A stretch of DNA of 13,050 nucleotides, from NCBI GenBank assembly GCA_045646925.1, contig JAZRLQ010000208.1, positions 1 to 13,050 on the forward strand, in the 5' to 3' direction. The translations under genes and the position numbers were made by a program. Source of the stretch: QALR01 sp045646925 (GTDB lineage: Bacteria; Bacillota; Clostridia; Oscillospirales; CAG-272). The notes under the pieces are model-generated. The model was given only the letters and a program-made list of their open reading frames with translations. It was not told the origin of the DNA and made no database searches. This document shows, piece after piece, positions 1 through 6,272 of this stretch. Numbering within the stretch: the stretch's first letter is position 1; each line of letters opens with the position of its first letter.

Positions 1-851
1 GGCATATTCATGCTCATCAGCATTGCGGGCCAGATGATGGAGTGGAAACGAACGATCTCTTTACCAACGAAATGGACGTCTGCAGGCCAATATTTCGCAT
101 AATCCTCATCGTCGTAACGATCGTTGAGGAAGCCGAGCGCAGTCGTGTAGTTGAAGAGCGCATCGATCCATACGTAAACGACGTGCTTGTCGTCGAAATC
201 AACGGGAACACCCCATTTGAAGCTGGTTCTGGATACGCAGAGGTCCTCCAGACCGGGCTCGATGAAGTTGTGGATCATTTCGTTCACGCGGGAACGGGGG
301 AGAAGGAAATCCGTATTTTCGAGAAGATCGCGGATACGGTCAGCGTATTTGGAAAGACGGAAGAAATATGCTTCTTCCTCCGCATCGATAACAGGTCTGC
401 CGCAGTCGGGACAGCAACCGTCCTTGAGCTGGCTTTCCGTCCAGAAGCTTTCGCAGGGCGTGCAGTATTTGCCCTTGTAGGTGCTCTTATAGATATCGCC
501 GTTTTCGTACATTTTTTTGAAAATGCGCTGAATTGCGGCAACGTGATAATCGTCGGTGGTACGGATGAAGCGGTCGTAGCTGACGTTCATGAGCTTCCAG
601 AGATCCTTTACGCCCTTTTCGCCTTCGACGATATTATCGACGAACTGCTGGGGGGTAACGCCTGCTTCGCTTGCTTTGTTTTCGATCTTCTGACCGTGCT
701 CGTCCGTTCCCGTCAGGAACATGACGTCATATCCCTGAAGGCGTTTGTAACGCGCCATCGTGTCGGTTGCAACGGTGCAATAGGTGTGTCCGATATGGAG
801 CTTGTCGCTCGGATAATAAATCGGAGTCGTGATATAAAATTTGTTGTTCAT
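1..851 (-). CDS. metG: Methionyl-tRNA synthetase, N-terminal part (cut by window edge)
   Basis: This class I aminoacyl-tRNA synthetase charges tRNA-Met with methionine in the cytoplasm. The 283 visible codons cover the Rossmann catalytic domain. The HIGH signature is exact (H19-I20-G21-H22, within KLHIGHTY), followed by the family block FLTGTDEHGQK (about 45-55). A zinc knuckle is formed by CxxC at C130/C133 and a second CxxC at C147/C150. The KMSKS loop and anticodon-binding domain lie beyond position 1, so the gene is incomplete only because of the window. The start is the ATG at 849-851, with a GAAAGGA Shine-Dalgarno about 11 nt upstream that lies partly inside a small GGAT/ATCC hairpin. 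It is the last visible gene of the minus-strand cluster, 63 nt after nagA. Next to rsmI and a TrmN6-like gene it matches the yabB-rsmI-metS order of Bacillus (known). The gene name is secure; metS is an equivalent symbol. Confidence 0.96.
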   Translation of the reverse strand, partial: MNNKFYITTPIYYPSDKLHIGHTYCTVATDTMARYKRLQGYDVMFLTGTDEHGQKIENKASEAGVTPQQFVDNIVEGEKGVKDLWKLMNVSYDRFIRTTDDYHVAAIQRIFKKMYENGDIYKSTYKGKYCTPCESFWTESQLKDGCCPDCGRPVIDAEEEAYFFRLSKYADRIRDLLENTDFLLPRSRVNEMIHNFIEPGLEDLCVSRTSFKWGVPVDFDDKHVVYVWIDALFNYTTALGFLNDRYDDEDYAKYWPADVHFVGKEIVRFHSIIWPAMLMSMNM

Positions 852-853
852 TT

Positions 854-898
854 GGATTTTTATCCTTTCATTGACGCTTTTGCGAATGGGCAAAAGCG
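854..898 (-). promoter_or_regulatory. Hairpins in the nagA-metG spacer, over the metG ribosome binding site
   Basis: The 63-nt spacer contains a perfect 9-bp inverted repeat (arms 875-883 and 890-898, 6-nt loop). Nearer metG there is a 4-bp GGAT/ATCC repeat with a 4-nt loop (854-857 and 862-865) that would pair part of the Shine-Dalgarno. The larger hairpin is not followed by a T tract on the minus strand, so it does not look like an intrinsic terminator. An mRNA-stability or translation-tuning role is only an inference. I see no T-box layout, and the spacer is too short for one. Confidence 0.35.
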
Positions 899-914
899 GT
901 ATTTTCATTTCAGA

Positions 915-2054
915 TCAGTTAAAAACCGATACGCCGGCGCAATATACGTCGCGGATATTCATCTCTTTATCGCAAAGAACGATATCGGCGCGCTTGCCGA
1001 CCGTGAGAGATCCTGCGGTTTCGTAAATGCCGACCATTTCCGCAGGCGCCTTCGTCGCGCAAATCAAGGCTTCCTCAAAGGAGATTCCCGCGAATTTCGA
1101 GAGATTTTTGACGGCGGTCATCATATCAAGAGCGCTTCCGACGATCGTATCCTCGGCGGTTGCCGCCTTGCCGTCCTTGAGTGTGAACTTGATCCCGTTC
1201 ATTTCGTAGTCGCCGTTGGGAAGACCTGCGGGAGGGATCGAGTCGGTAATGAGAACGAATTTATCGTTAAACGCGGTCTTCGCGTGATAGGACATATGGA
1301 TGACGGCGGGAGATACGTGGATGCCGTCGCAGATCAGCTCCGCGTAAGCGTCGGTCGTGAGCGCCGCGCCCGCAACGCCGGGCTCTCTGTGTCCGATGGG
1401 CGTCATCGCGTTGAAGGTATGGGTAAACGCGTTCGCGCCGTCGGCGATCGCCTTCACACAGGTCGCATAGTCCGCGTTGGAGTGTCCGATCGCAACGGAA
1501 CCGCCGCAAGCGCCGAACTTCTTCATAAATGCGGAGATCAAGCCGTCCGTGTCCTCCTCGGGCGCAACGGTCAGATGGGGGCGCGCGGGAAGGATCGCTT
1601 CGCAAAGATCAAAAATTTCGGGAATATCGAGAGGACGGATGTCGGGGATGGAATGACATCCCGGTTTTTTCTTGCTGATATAGGGTCCTTCGACGTGGAT
1701 GCCCGCGAAATCACAGACGGGCTCTGCCTTTTTGATGCTTTCGATCGAGGTCTTCAGCTTTTCCACGGGAGCCGTCATGATCGTGGGAAATACCGTCGTT
1801 ACACCGGACTCTGCGTAAGAGCGGGAAAGCGCGGAGAGCTTTTCGGGATCCGCGTCCATGATATCGACGCCGCATCTGCCGTGCGTGTGCACGTCGATGA
1901 GACCGGGGAGAAGATATCCGCCCTCGGCATCGATCACGGTGTCGGGGTTGGAAATTTCTTCGGTAAGGATCCCGTTTTCAAAACAGAGCGCACCGTATTC
2001 AAATCGGCGTTTTTCGGTATTGAAAATATAAGCGTTTTCAATTCTGACTGTCAT
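915..2054 (-). CDS. nagA: N-acetylglucosamine-6-phosphate deacetylase
   Basis: NagA hydrolyses GlcNAc-6-phosphate to glucosamine-6-phosphate and acetate in the cytoplasm, feeding cell-wall recycling and amino-sugar catabolism. The 379-residue length is normal for the family. Amidohydrolase metal and substrate residues are in place: HTHG (H56, H58), HVEGPY (E122), GHSNA (H191), HTFNAM (H212) and the catalytic aspartate in ITDS (D271). CDGIHV (about 242-247) is also typical. The start is the ATG at 2052-2054, with AAAGGAG 7 nt upstream. It begins 13 nt after rsmI ends and precedes metG by 63 nt, so co-transcription is likely. No nagB, PTS or NagR-type regulator is visible here, so its presence between rsmI and metG is out of pathway context; in Bacillus this slot holds abrB. 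Function is confident from the conserved residues. Confidence 0.95.
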   Translation of the reverse strand: MTVRIENAYIFNTEKRRFEYGALCFENGILTEEISNPDTVIDAEGGYLLPGLIDVHTHGRCGVDIMDADPEKLSALSRSYAESGVTTVFPTIMTAPVEKLKTSIESIKKAEPVCDFAGIHVEGPYISKKKPGCHSIPDIRPLDIPEIFDLCEAILPARPHLTVAPEEDTDGLISAFMKKFGACGGSVAIGHSNADYATCVKAIADGANAFTHTFNAMTPIGHREPGVAGAALTTDAYAELICDGIHVSPAVIHMSYHAKTAFNDKFVLITDSIPPAGLPNGDYEMNGIKFTLKDGKAATAEDTIVGSALDMMTAVKNLSKFAGISFEEALICATKAPAEMVGIYETAGSLTVGKRADIVLCDKEMNIRDVYCAGVSVFN

Positions 2055-2067
2055 AATAAAACTCCTT

Positions 2068-2964
2068 TCATTTTCTCATAACGACGTTATAAATATCGCT
2101 TTTGCCGACGCCTCTGTCCTTAGCCGCGGCTTTGATGGCATCGCTTTTGCTCATGCCGCCGTCCACGTAATATTGAACGTGCTGTGCCTCGTCCATATTC
2201 GCCCAGAAGGCGTTGGCTTTTTGTTCCTCCTTGGAGGCGCCCTCCATGATCAGAACGTATTCGCCACGCGGCTGATTCTCTTCGTAATAAGCGATCGCTC
2301 CGTCGATCGTCATACGCAGGATCTCCTCGTTGAGCTTCGTCAGCTCGCGGCAGAGGGAGATTCTGCGGTTGCCGAAGGCTTTTCTGAGATCGGCAAGTGT
2401 GGTACGCAATTTATGGGGCGCTTCGTAAAAGATGATCGTTTTCGTTTCGTTTTTCAAAGCCTCAAGCGCTTCTCTTCTCTCGTTGTTCGCGGTAGAGAGG
2501 AAGCCCTCGAAGACGAATTTCCCCGTAAAGAGTCCCGAAACGGCAAGCGCGCAAACGGCGGCGCAGGGTCCGGGCACGACGGAAACGGGAACGCCCTTTT
2601 CCGCGCAGATGCGAACGATATCCTCGCCGGGATCGCTGATCGCAGGCATACCCGCATCCGTAATGAGCGCGCAAGCCTCGCCCGCTTCGATACGAGCGAC
2701 GATCATTTCGCCGCGCTCGCGCTTATTATGCTCAAAATAGCTCATCATCGGCTTTTTGATTCCGAAATAAGAGAGCAATTTTCCGGAATTGCGCGTATCC
2801 TCGGCGGCAATGAAGTCCACCTCATTCAGCACCTTCAGTGCGCGCTCGGAAATATCGGAAAGATTGCCGATGGGCGTGCCGACGAGATACAGCGTTCCCT
2901 TCTGCGTGATATTCTTCTGCGTATCGGGAGTATACGTTTTTTCAAAGTCTTTGATATAACTCAT
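2068..2964 (-). CDS. rsmI: 16S rRNA (cytidine1402-2'-O)-methyltransferase RsmI
   Basis: RsmI uses SAM to 2'-O-methylate C1402 of 16S rRNA at the decoding centre. The protein has the hallmark tetrapyrrole-methylase-fold motifs: LYLVGTPIGNLSDI near the N-terminus, IAAEDTR, LITDAGMPAISDPG, VVPGPCA, and IIFYEAPHKL with the RELTKLNEEI block in the second half. A small C-terminal extension, rich in basic residues and ending in VVMRK, matches the usual RsmI tail. I prefer the ATG at 2962-2964 (298 residues, starting MSYIKDF): GGAG sits 6 nt ahead of it. The ATG six codons upstream (2980-2982) lacks such a site. With this start the gene overlaps the end of the TrmN6-like gene by 23 nt, which suggests translational coupling. 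It is followed by nagA after 13 nt. Confidence 0.94.
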   Translation of the reverse strand: MSYIKDFEKTYTPDTQKNITQKGTLYLVGTPIGNLSDISERALKVLNEVDFIAAEDTRNSGKLLSYFGIKKPMMSYFEHNKRERGEMIVARIEAGEACALITDAGMPAISDPGEDIVRICAEKGVPVSVVPGPCAAVCALAVSGLFTGKFVFEGFLSTANNERREALEALKNETKTIIFYEAPHKLRTTLADLRKAFGNRRISLCRELTKLNEEILRMTIDGAIAYYEENQPRGEYVLIMEGASKEEQKANAFWANMDEAQHVQYYVDGGMSKSDAIKAAAKDRGVGKSDIYNVVMRK

Positions 2965-3691
2965 GGAAAGCTCCGTTTTCATAAATATATTTCATATCGT
3001 CCGTATAATTGGCGTTCGTCTGCGGCTTCCCGCTCTGATAAATGATCAGCGGCTTCGTGACGAAGATACCGGGCGCGCCGTTTTTCTTCGCCTCCAGCAG
3101 AACGAGGCAGGGGACGTGATTTTCCGTAGGGTAAACGAGCGTCATGCGCTTGGGCTCCAGACCGTGGAGCTTGCAGGCGCACAAAAGCTCCGCAAGTCTG
3201 TCGGGTCGGTAAACGGCGTAGAACAAGCCCCCGTATTTCAAAAGACGGGAAGCGGCGTCTGCGAAATCGTCGATGCCGCCGTTCAATTCGTGGCGCGAAG
3301 CGCTGTCCGCGTCGTTTTTACCGAGCTTGCCGCTAACGGCGGTCATATACGGCGGATTGGAGAATACGACGCCGAACGCGCCGTTCATCGTGACGTCCTT
3401 CTCTCGGATATCGCGGCAGATAACGTCAATTTTTTCCGAAAAGCCGTTATTTTCGACGTTCATTACGGCAAGCTTCGCGATGTTTTCCTGAATTTCGATC
3501 GCGGTGATGTGAGAGAAATTTCCTCTCGCCGCCGCAAGCAGAGAGATCACACCGCTTCCCGCGCCGAATTCGCAGGCGCGTTCCTTCGTTTGTCTACGCA
3601 TGTAAGCGGAGAGCAAATAGGCATCCGTTCCGTACGCGAGTGAGCCCTCGTTCTGATGCAGCGTAATATTTTCGTTGATAACCTCGGGCAT
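2942..3691 (-). CDS. TrmN6/YabB-like tRNA N6-adenine methyltransferase
   Basis: This SAM-dependent methyltransferase has the architecture of the YfiC/TrmN6 and Bacillus YabB group, which methylates N6 of A37 in tRNA1(Val). Visible features are an N-terminal substrate segment (LHQNEGSLAYGTDAYLLSAY), SAM motif I EFGAGSG (41-47), an acidic strand end AIEIQE (64-69), and the catalytic NPPY (112-115), diagnostic of amino-group adenine methylation. A downstream RHE (133-135) is shared with the family. Length (249 residues) is normal. Its ATG overlaps the stop of the upstream SpoU-like gene in a TAATG junction, and its 3' end overlaps rsmI. In Bacillus yabB also lies just before yabC (rsmI), which supports the assignment. 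The exact tRNA target cannot be read from sequence, so I leave the symbol blank (trmN6 or yabB would be the candidates). Confidence 0.87.
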   Translation of the reverse strand: MPEVINENITLHQNEGSLAYGTDAYLLSAYMRRQTKERACEFGAGSGVISLLAAARGNFSHITAIEIQENIAKLAVMNVENNGFSEKIDVICRDIREKDVTMNGAFGVVFSNPPYMTAVSGKLGKNDADSASRHELNGGIDDFADAASRLLKYGGLFYAVYRPDRLAELLCACKLHGLEPKRMTLVYPTENHVPCLVLLEAKKNGAPGIFVTKPLIIYQSGKPQTNANYTDDMKYIYENGAFHELYQRL

Positions 3692-4482
3692 TATGCTTCT
3701 CCGTCCTTTTCTCGGTTTTGGCGGAAGATCTCAAAGGCGAGGATGGAAGCCGCGGATGCCGCAGACAACGCCGCGCCGAATCTTCTTCCGTAATCCAGAC
3801 AGACCACGCCGTCGCATTCCGCAAGGACCGCGCGGGTGATGCCTCTCTTTTCGCCGCCGACGACGAGCAGTACGGGCGTTTTCACTTCTCTGTCGTAGAT
3901 CGAAACGGCATCGTCGGTCTTATCCGCCGCGAGGACGGTATAGCCCTTTTCCTTGAAAATTCGAACGGTTTCGACAGTATCGCCCTCGGCGATCTCAAAA
4001 AGCTCGGACGCGCCCGCAGAAGCGCGGCAAACGACGCCCGCCGCAGAAAACCAATTTCGCGGACCGACGAGAATTCCGTCCACGCCCGCCGCATAGAGCG
4101 AACGTAGGCAATAGCCGAAGTTATAAGGATCCTCAATGCCCTCCAGCATGACGTAAAAGCCGTCTTCCTTGATCTGCATATCGCAGACCGCAGGCACGGT
4201 GCGCTCCGTACAAACGGCAACGATGCCGCCGTGCGTATTGCCGATGGTCATTTCGTTGATCTTTTCACCGTCAACGAAGTCAATGGCAAATCCATGCTCC
4301 TTTGCCTTTGCGCGCAGGAAAGAAAGCTCTCTCGCCTTGCTCTTTGACTTATCCTTATCGAAAAGCACCCTTTCGATCTTTCTGTCGTTCATGCCGTCTT
4401 CGCTCGCGCGCAGGATCGCGCGAATGGAGAACATTCCCTCCATCATGGAGGAATCCACAAATTTTTCGGCCTCTTTTTGCAT
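3691..4482 (-). CDS. SpoU/TrmH-family RNA 2'-O-methyltransferase with altered motif III
   Basis: This is a SPOUT-superfamily protein (263 residues) with an N-terminal region resembling the L30e-like substrate-binding domain (HGGIVAV at about 84-90) and a C-terminal trefoil-knot SpoU domain. Motif I is present (E114-G-I-E-D-P-Y-N121-F-G-Y-C-L-R127), including the conserved asparagine and arginine. A RASAGASE segment follows at 153-160, then motif II VVGGEKRGI (207-215). Motif III is unusual: where the family normally has S-L-N before the last helix, this protein has A238-L239-S240 (FGAALSAASAASIL). Whether activity is retained is unclear. The start is the ATG at 4480-4482, with AAAGGA 9 nt ahead. 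It is the first gene of the minus-strand RNA-modification cluster and shares its stop with the next ATG. Likely target is rRNA or tRNA ribose; the specific nucleotide is unknown. Confidence 0.86.
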   Translation of the reverse strand: MQKEAEKFVDSSMMEGMFSIRAILRASEDGMNDRKIERVLFDKDKSKSKARELSFLRAKAKEHGFAIDFVDGEKINEMTIGNTHGGIVAVCTERTVPAVCDMQIKEDGFYVMLEGIEDPYNFGYCLRSLYAAGVDGILVGPRNWFSAAGVVCRASAGASELFEIAEGDTVETVRIFKEKGYTVLAADKTDDAVSIYDREVKTPVLLVVGGEKRGITRAVLAECDGVVCLDYGRRFGAALSAASAASILAFEIFRQNREKDGEA

Positions 4483-4529
4483 ATTTACGGGTCCTTTCTG
4501 AAATCAAAATCTATATGATCGTCCGCAGA

Positions 4530-4553
4530 AACGGAGATTGCATTATCTCCGTT
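4530..4553. repeat. Perfect 9-bp inverted repeat between the SLH gene and the methyltransferase gene
   Basis: Arms 4530-4538 and 4545-4553 (AACGGAGAT / ATCTCCGTT) are perfectly complementary around a 6-nt loop. The repeat lies 27 nt downstream of the SLH-protein stop on the minus strand. Only TTT then mixed sequence follows the hairpin in the direction of transcription, so it is at best a weak or leaky terminator. It could equally be an mRNA-stabilising hairpin or leader structure for the methyltransferase operon. No strong sigma-A promoter is obvious after it, so read-through from the SLH gene is possible. Confidence 0.5.
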
Positions 4554-4579
4554 CCCGCGCGGTAAGTGGTGTAAAATGA

Positions 4580-5245
4580 TTATTCCGTCAGATATAGTCT
4601 GTAAAGCAGCATGGCAAGCTCTTCTCTTGTGATCTCGTTTTTCGGACGAAGCGTTCCGTCGGGATAGCCGATCAATATCTCGAGATCCACGAGCTTCTTC
4701 ACGCTGTCCTCAAAATAGATCCCCACATCCGAAAAATCGGAAAAGCCTCCGCTTTTTCCGGCGGACGCGCTCGTTTTGCAAAGCGGAGCAAAGATCTCTG
4801 CCGCCTCTTCACGCGTGACGGCGTGGGAAGCGCGGTACGTATAATCGCTGAAAAGCTTGATATATCCGCCGGACAACGCCGCTCGGATATATTTCACACG
4901 CTCGGACGGAAGCTGGGCTTCGTCGGCAAAGCCGAGCGGCGTATCCGCGTATTCGTCGGCGTCCAGCTCGAGATAGCAAACGAGTATCTTCGCCAGCTCG
5001 TCCCGCGCCACCTTGTTTTTCGGGAAGAAATACGCTTGTCCGTCGAGCGTTTCAACGTCCATCCATTTCTGCTTTACCGCCCATTCGATCGCTTCCTTTG
5101 CGTAGCTTTCTTCAATATCGCACGGCGCGACGTATTTCTCGGCAGACACAAAAGCGCCTGTGATCACCGCGTAGGCGGCAGTAAACAGAACGATCAGCGC
5201 GCATACGGAAATACCGGCGACAAGGGAAACTTTTTTTGTTTTCAT
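4580..5245 (-). CDS. Membrane-anchored or secreted S-layer homology (SLH) repeat protein
   Basis: The N-terminus has two or three lysines and then a hydrophobic stretch (about residues 7-30, VSLVAGISVCALIVLFTAAY), so it is a signal peptide or uncleaved membrane anchor. The rest consists essentially of three SLH repeats: about 47-93 (AIEWAVKQKWMD ... FFPKNKVARDELAKIL), about 104-154 (GFADEAQLP ... HAVTREEAAEIF) and about 168-217. The third is the clearest, with FSDVGIYFEDSVKKL, GYPDGTLRPKNEITREELA and LLYRLY. SLH domains normally tether proteins to pyruvylated secondary cell-wall polymer. At 221 residues there is no room for an additional enzymatic domain, so it may be a structural or wall-sensing protein rather than an anchored enzyme. 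The start is the ATG at 5243-5245, with AAAGGATG about 7 nt upstream. An extended -10 lies 36 nt ahead. Specific partner unknown. Confidence 0.85.
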   Translation of the reverse strand: MKTKKVSLVAGISVCALIVLFTAAYAVITGAFVSAEKYVAPCDIEESYAKEAIEWAVKQKWMDVETLDGQAYFFPKNKVARDELAKILVCYLELDADEYADTPLGFADEAQLPSERVKYIRAALSGGYIKLFSDYTYRASHAVTREEAAEIFAPLCKTSASAGKSGGFSDFSDVGIYFEDSVKKLVDLEILIGYPDGTLRPKNEITREELAMLLYRLYLTE

Positions 5246-5280
5246 GATTCAACATCCTTTCGCATATAAATGGTATTTTT

Positions 5281-5289
5281 ACTATACCA
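5281..5289 (-). promoter_or_regulatory. Extended -10 promoter element for the SLH gene
   Basis: On the minus strand 5289-5281 reads TGGTATAGT, a TGn-extended -10 with one mismatch to TATAAT; there is no good -35 at 16-18 nt. The same TATGGTATA context occurs in the promoter of the next gene upstream. A 6-bp inverted repeat (ATGGTA at 5270-5275, TACCAT at 5285-5290) overlaps this element and could be an operator or chance. Confidence 0.5.
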
Positions 5290-5337
5290 TATCGTCTGCG
5301 AAAAAAAGCACGAAACAAAGCAAGCCATTTTATAACA

Positions 5338-6036
5338 TTATTTCTTTTTCTGACGCATTTTGTTGTTTCTTGCGATCGCGCTTCTGCGGGAAAGCGAATA
5401 TCGGTTGAACACGTCAAAAAACAAACCGTTTATTTTCTTCATTTTTTTGCGTTCAAGCGTCGTTTTCGGCGCAAAACGGGCAAGATGAGCAAGCGCCTCA
5501 CTCACCGTATAGAGCCCGCTCTGGAACGGATACGCGCATTTGTGATCCTTATCCGTCAGAACCGCCATCGGCTCGACCGAAAATTCGAACGGACACGATA
5601 ACGTATCCAGAAGCTCCTTCAGAAGCGCCGCTCTTTCACTCGCAAGGAACAGAGGGCTCTTGATCTGAACCTCCTTTTTCTTCGTATATTCTGCGGGAGG
5701 TATGACCGTCCACATTTCCTTGTCTGTGTTATGAAACGTTCCGGGCAAGGAGCAGACCTCGAGAACGAATATCTTTTTACCAAAAATCAGAACGCACGGA
5801 ATCTCACGATACAAGGTTCCTGCGGGTGAGCGCTTCGGAAACCATCTGGAGTACAGAAACAATTTTCCGCCGAAATAAAGGTAGATCAAAGCCGTCATGC
5901 TCTTCATATCCAGACGCTTGGAAGACAGCAGCAGCTTTTTCGTTTTGCGTCTATCGATTACGAGAATCCATTTTGCAAGAAGTATCCAAACAAAAATAAA
6001 AGCCAAACACATGAGTATCGGCACCAAAAATCCCAT
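5338..6036 (-). CDS. Membrane-anchored protein with a degenerate NERD-like domain
   Basis: I do not recognise this 232-residue protein by name. Residues 4-27 form one strong N-terminal transmembrane segment followed by a basic patch (IDRRKTKK), which puts the bulk in the cytoplasm. The middle (about 76-145) has the rhythm of a NERD (nuclease-related) domain: REIPCVLIFGKKIFVLEVCSLPG, then a tryptophan (W109) and a KSPLFLASERAALLKELL helix where NERD proteins have an NP..Q helix. TM plus NERD is a known architecture. The active-site positions differ: proline (P80) stands where the family has the aspartate of EID, and cysteine (C95) replaces the lysine of E-x-K, so it is probably inactive as a nuclease if the match is right. 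The tail is very basic (RRSAIARNNKMRQKKK), suggesting RNA, DNA or membrane contact. The start is the ATG at 6034-6036, with GGAAAGG ahead. Fold assignment is inference. Confidence 0.6.
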   Translation of the reverse strand: MGFLVPILMCLAFIFVWILLAKWILVIDRRKTKKLLLSSKRLDMKSMTALIYLYFGGKLFLYSRWFPKRSPAGTLYREIPCVLIFGKKIFVLEVCSLPGTFHNTDKEMWTVIPPAEYTKKKEVQIKSPLFLASERAALLKELLDTLSCPFEFSVEPMAVLTDKDHKCAYPFQSGLYTVSEALAHLARFAPKTTLERKKMKKINGLFFDVFNRYSLSRRSAIARNNKMRQKKK

Positions 6037-6079
6037 GTCAACGCACCTTTCCTATCAAAAACAAAAATGATTCAGATAC

Positions 6080-6107
6080 ATTATACCATAGATTGCGGAA
6101 AACGCAA
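6080..6107 (-). promoter_or_regulatory. Sigma-A promoter of the NERD-like gene
   Basis: Read on the minus strand: -35 TTGCGT (6107-6102), 16-nt spacer, -10 TATAAT (6085-6080), preceded by TGG to make an extended -10. The ATG follows 43 nt after the -10 and is served by AAAGG. It faces away from the divergent ATPase promoters. Confidence 0.75.
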
Positions 6108-6157
6108 CCCCCGCCAACCGAAAATATTGCAAAATCCTGCCGTCATCGCATATTTTA

Positions 6158-6187
6158 TTGACAGAAAAACCGCGCACTCCTTACGAT
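6158..6187 (+). promoter_or_regulatory. Possible upstream tandem promoter (P1) of the ATPase cassette
   Basis: A consensus -35 TTGACA (6158-6163), 18-nt spacer and weak -10 TACGAT (6182-6187). Its surroundings (TATTGACAGAAAAAC) nearly repeat those of the main promoter 47 bp downstream (TATTGACAAAAAC), with the same 18-nt spacing. It may be a degraded duplicate or a second start site. Confidence 0.35.
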
Positions 6188-6204
6188 TCGGAAAATTCAT
6201 TCTA

Positions 6205-6234
6205 TTGACAAAAACTCGGTTTTCGGGTTATAAT
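6205..6234 (+). promoter_or_regulatory. Consensus sigma-A promoter (P2) of the ATPase/TOPRIM-like cassette
   Basis: TTGACA at 6205-6210 and TATAAT at 6229-6234 both match the sigma-A consensus exactly with an 18-nt spacer. The expected start is near 6241, inside an ATATAT run (6233-6245), giving a leader of about 32 nt. A small AAAAC-TCG-GTTTT inverted repeat (6211-6223) sits in the spacer and could bind a repressor. Such a strong promoter suggests constitutive or tightly repressed expression. Confidence 0.85.
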
Positions 6235-6272
6235 ATATATATATACGGAAACGGAAAGCGAGGTAATCCGAT

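Noticed and set aside
875..898. Intrinsic terminator between nagA and metG
   Set aside because: The hairpin is perfect but no T tract follows on the transcribed strand.
42..2081. Very long plus-strand open frame (679 codons) opposite metG and nagA
   Set aside because: It is antisense to two genes with clear family motifs, its translation has no recognisable domain, and codon bias of the real genes explains the absence of stops.
2965..2982. Earlier ATG of rsmI (MKTELS extension)
   Set aside because: GGAG is 6 nt before the second ATG at 2964, whereas the first has no comparable site.
2173..3643. Plus-strand open frames opposite rsmI and the TrmN6-like gene
   Set aside because: Both are mirror frames of well-identified minus-strand genes and lack motifs or ribosome binding sites of note.
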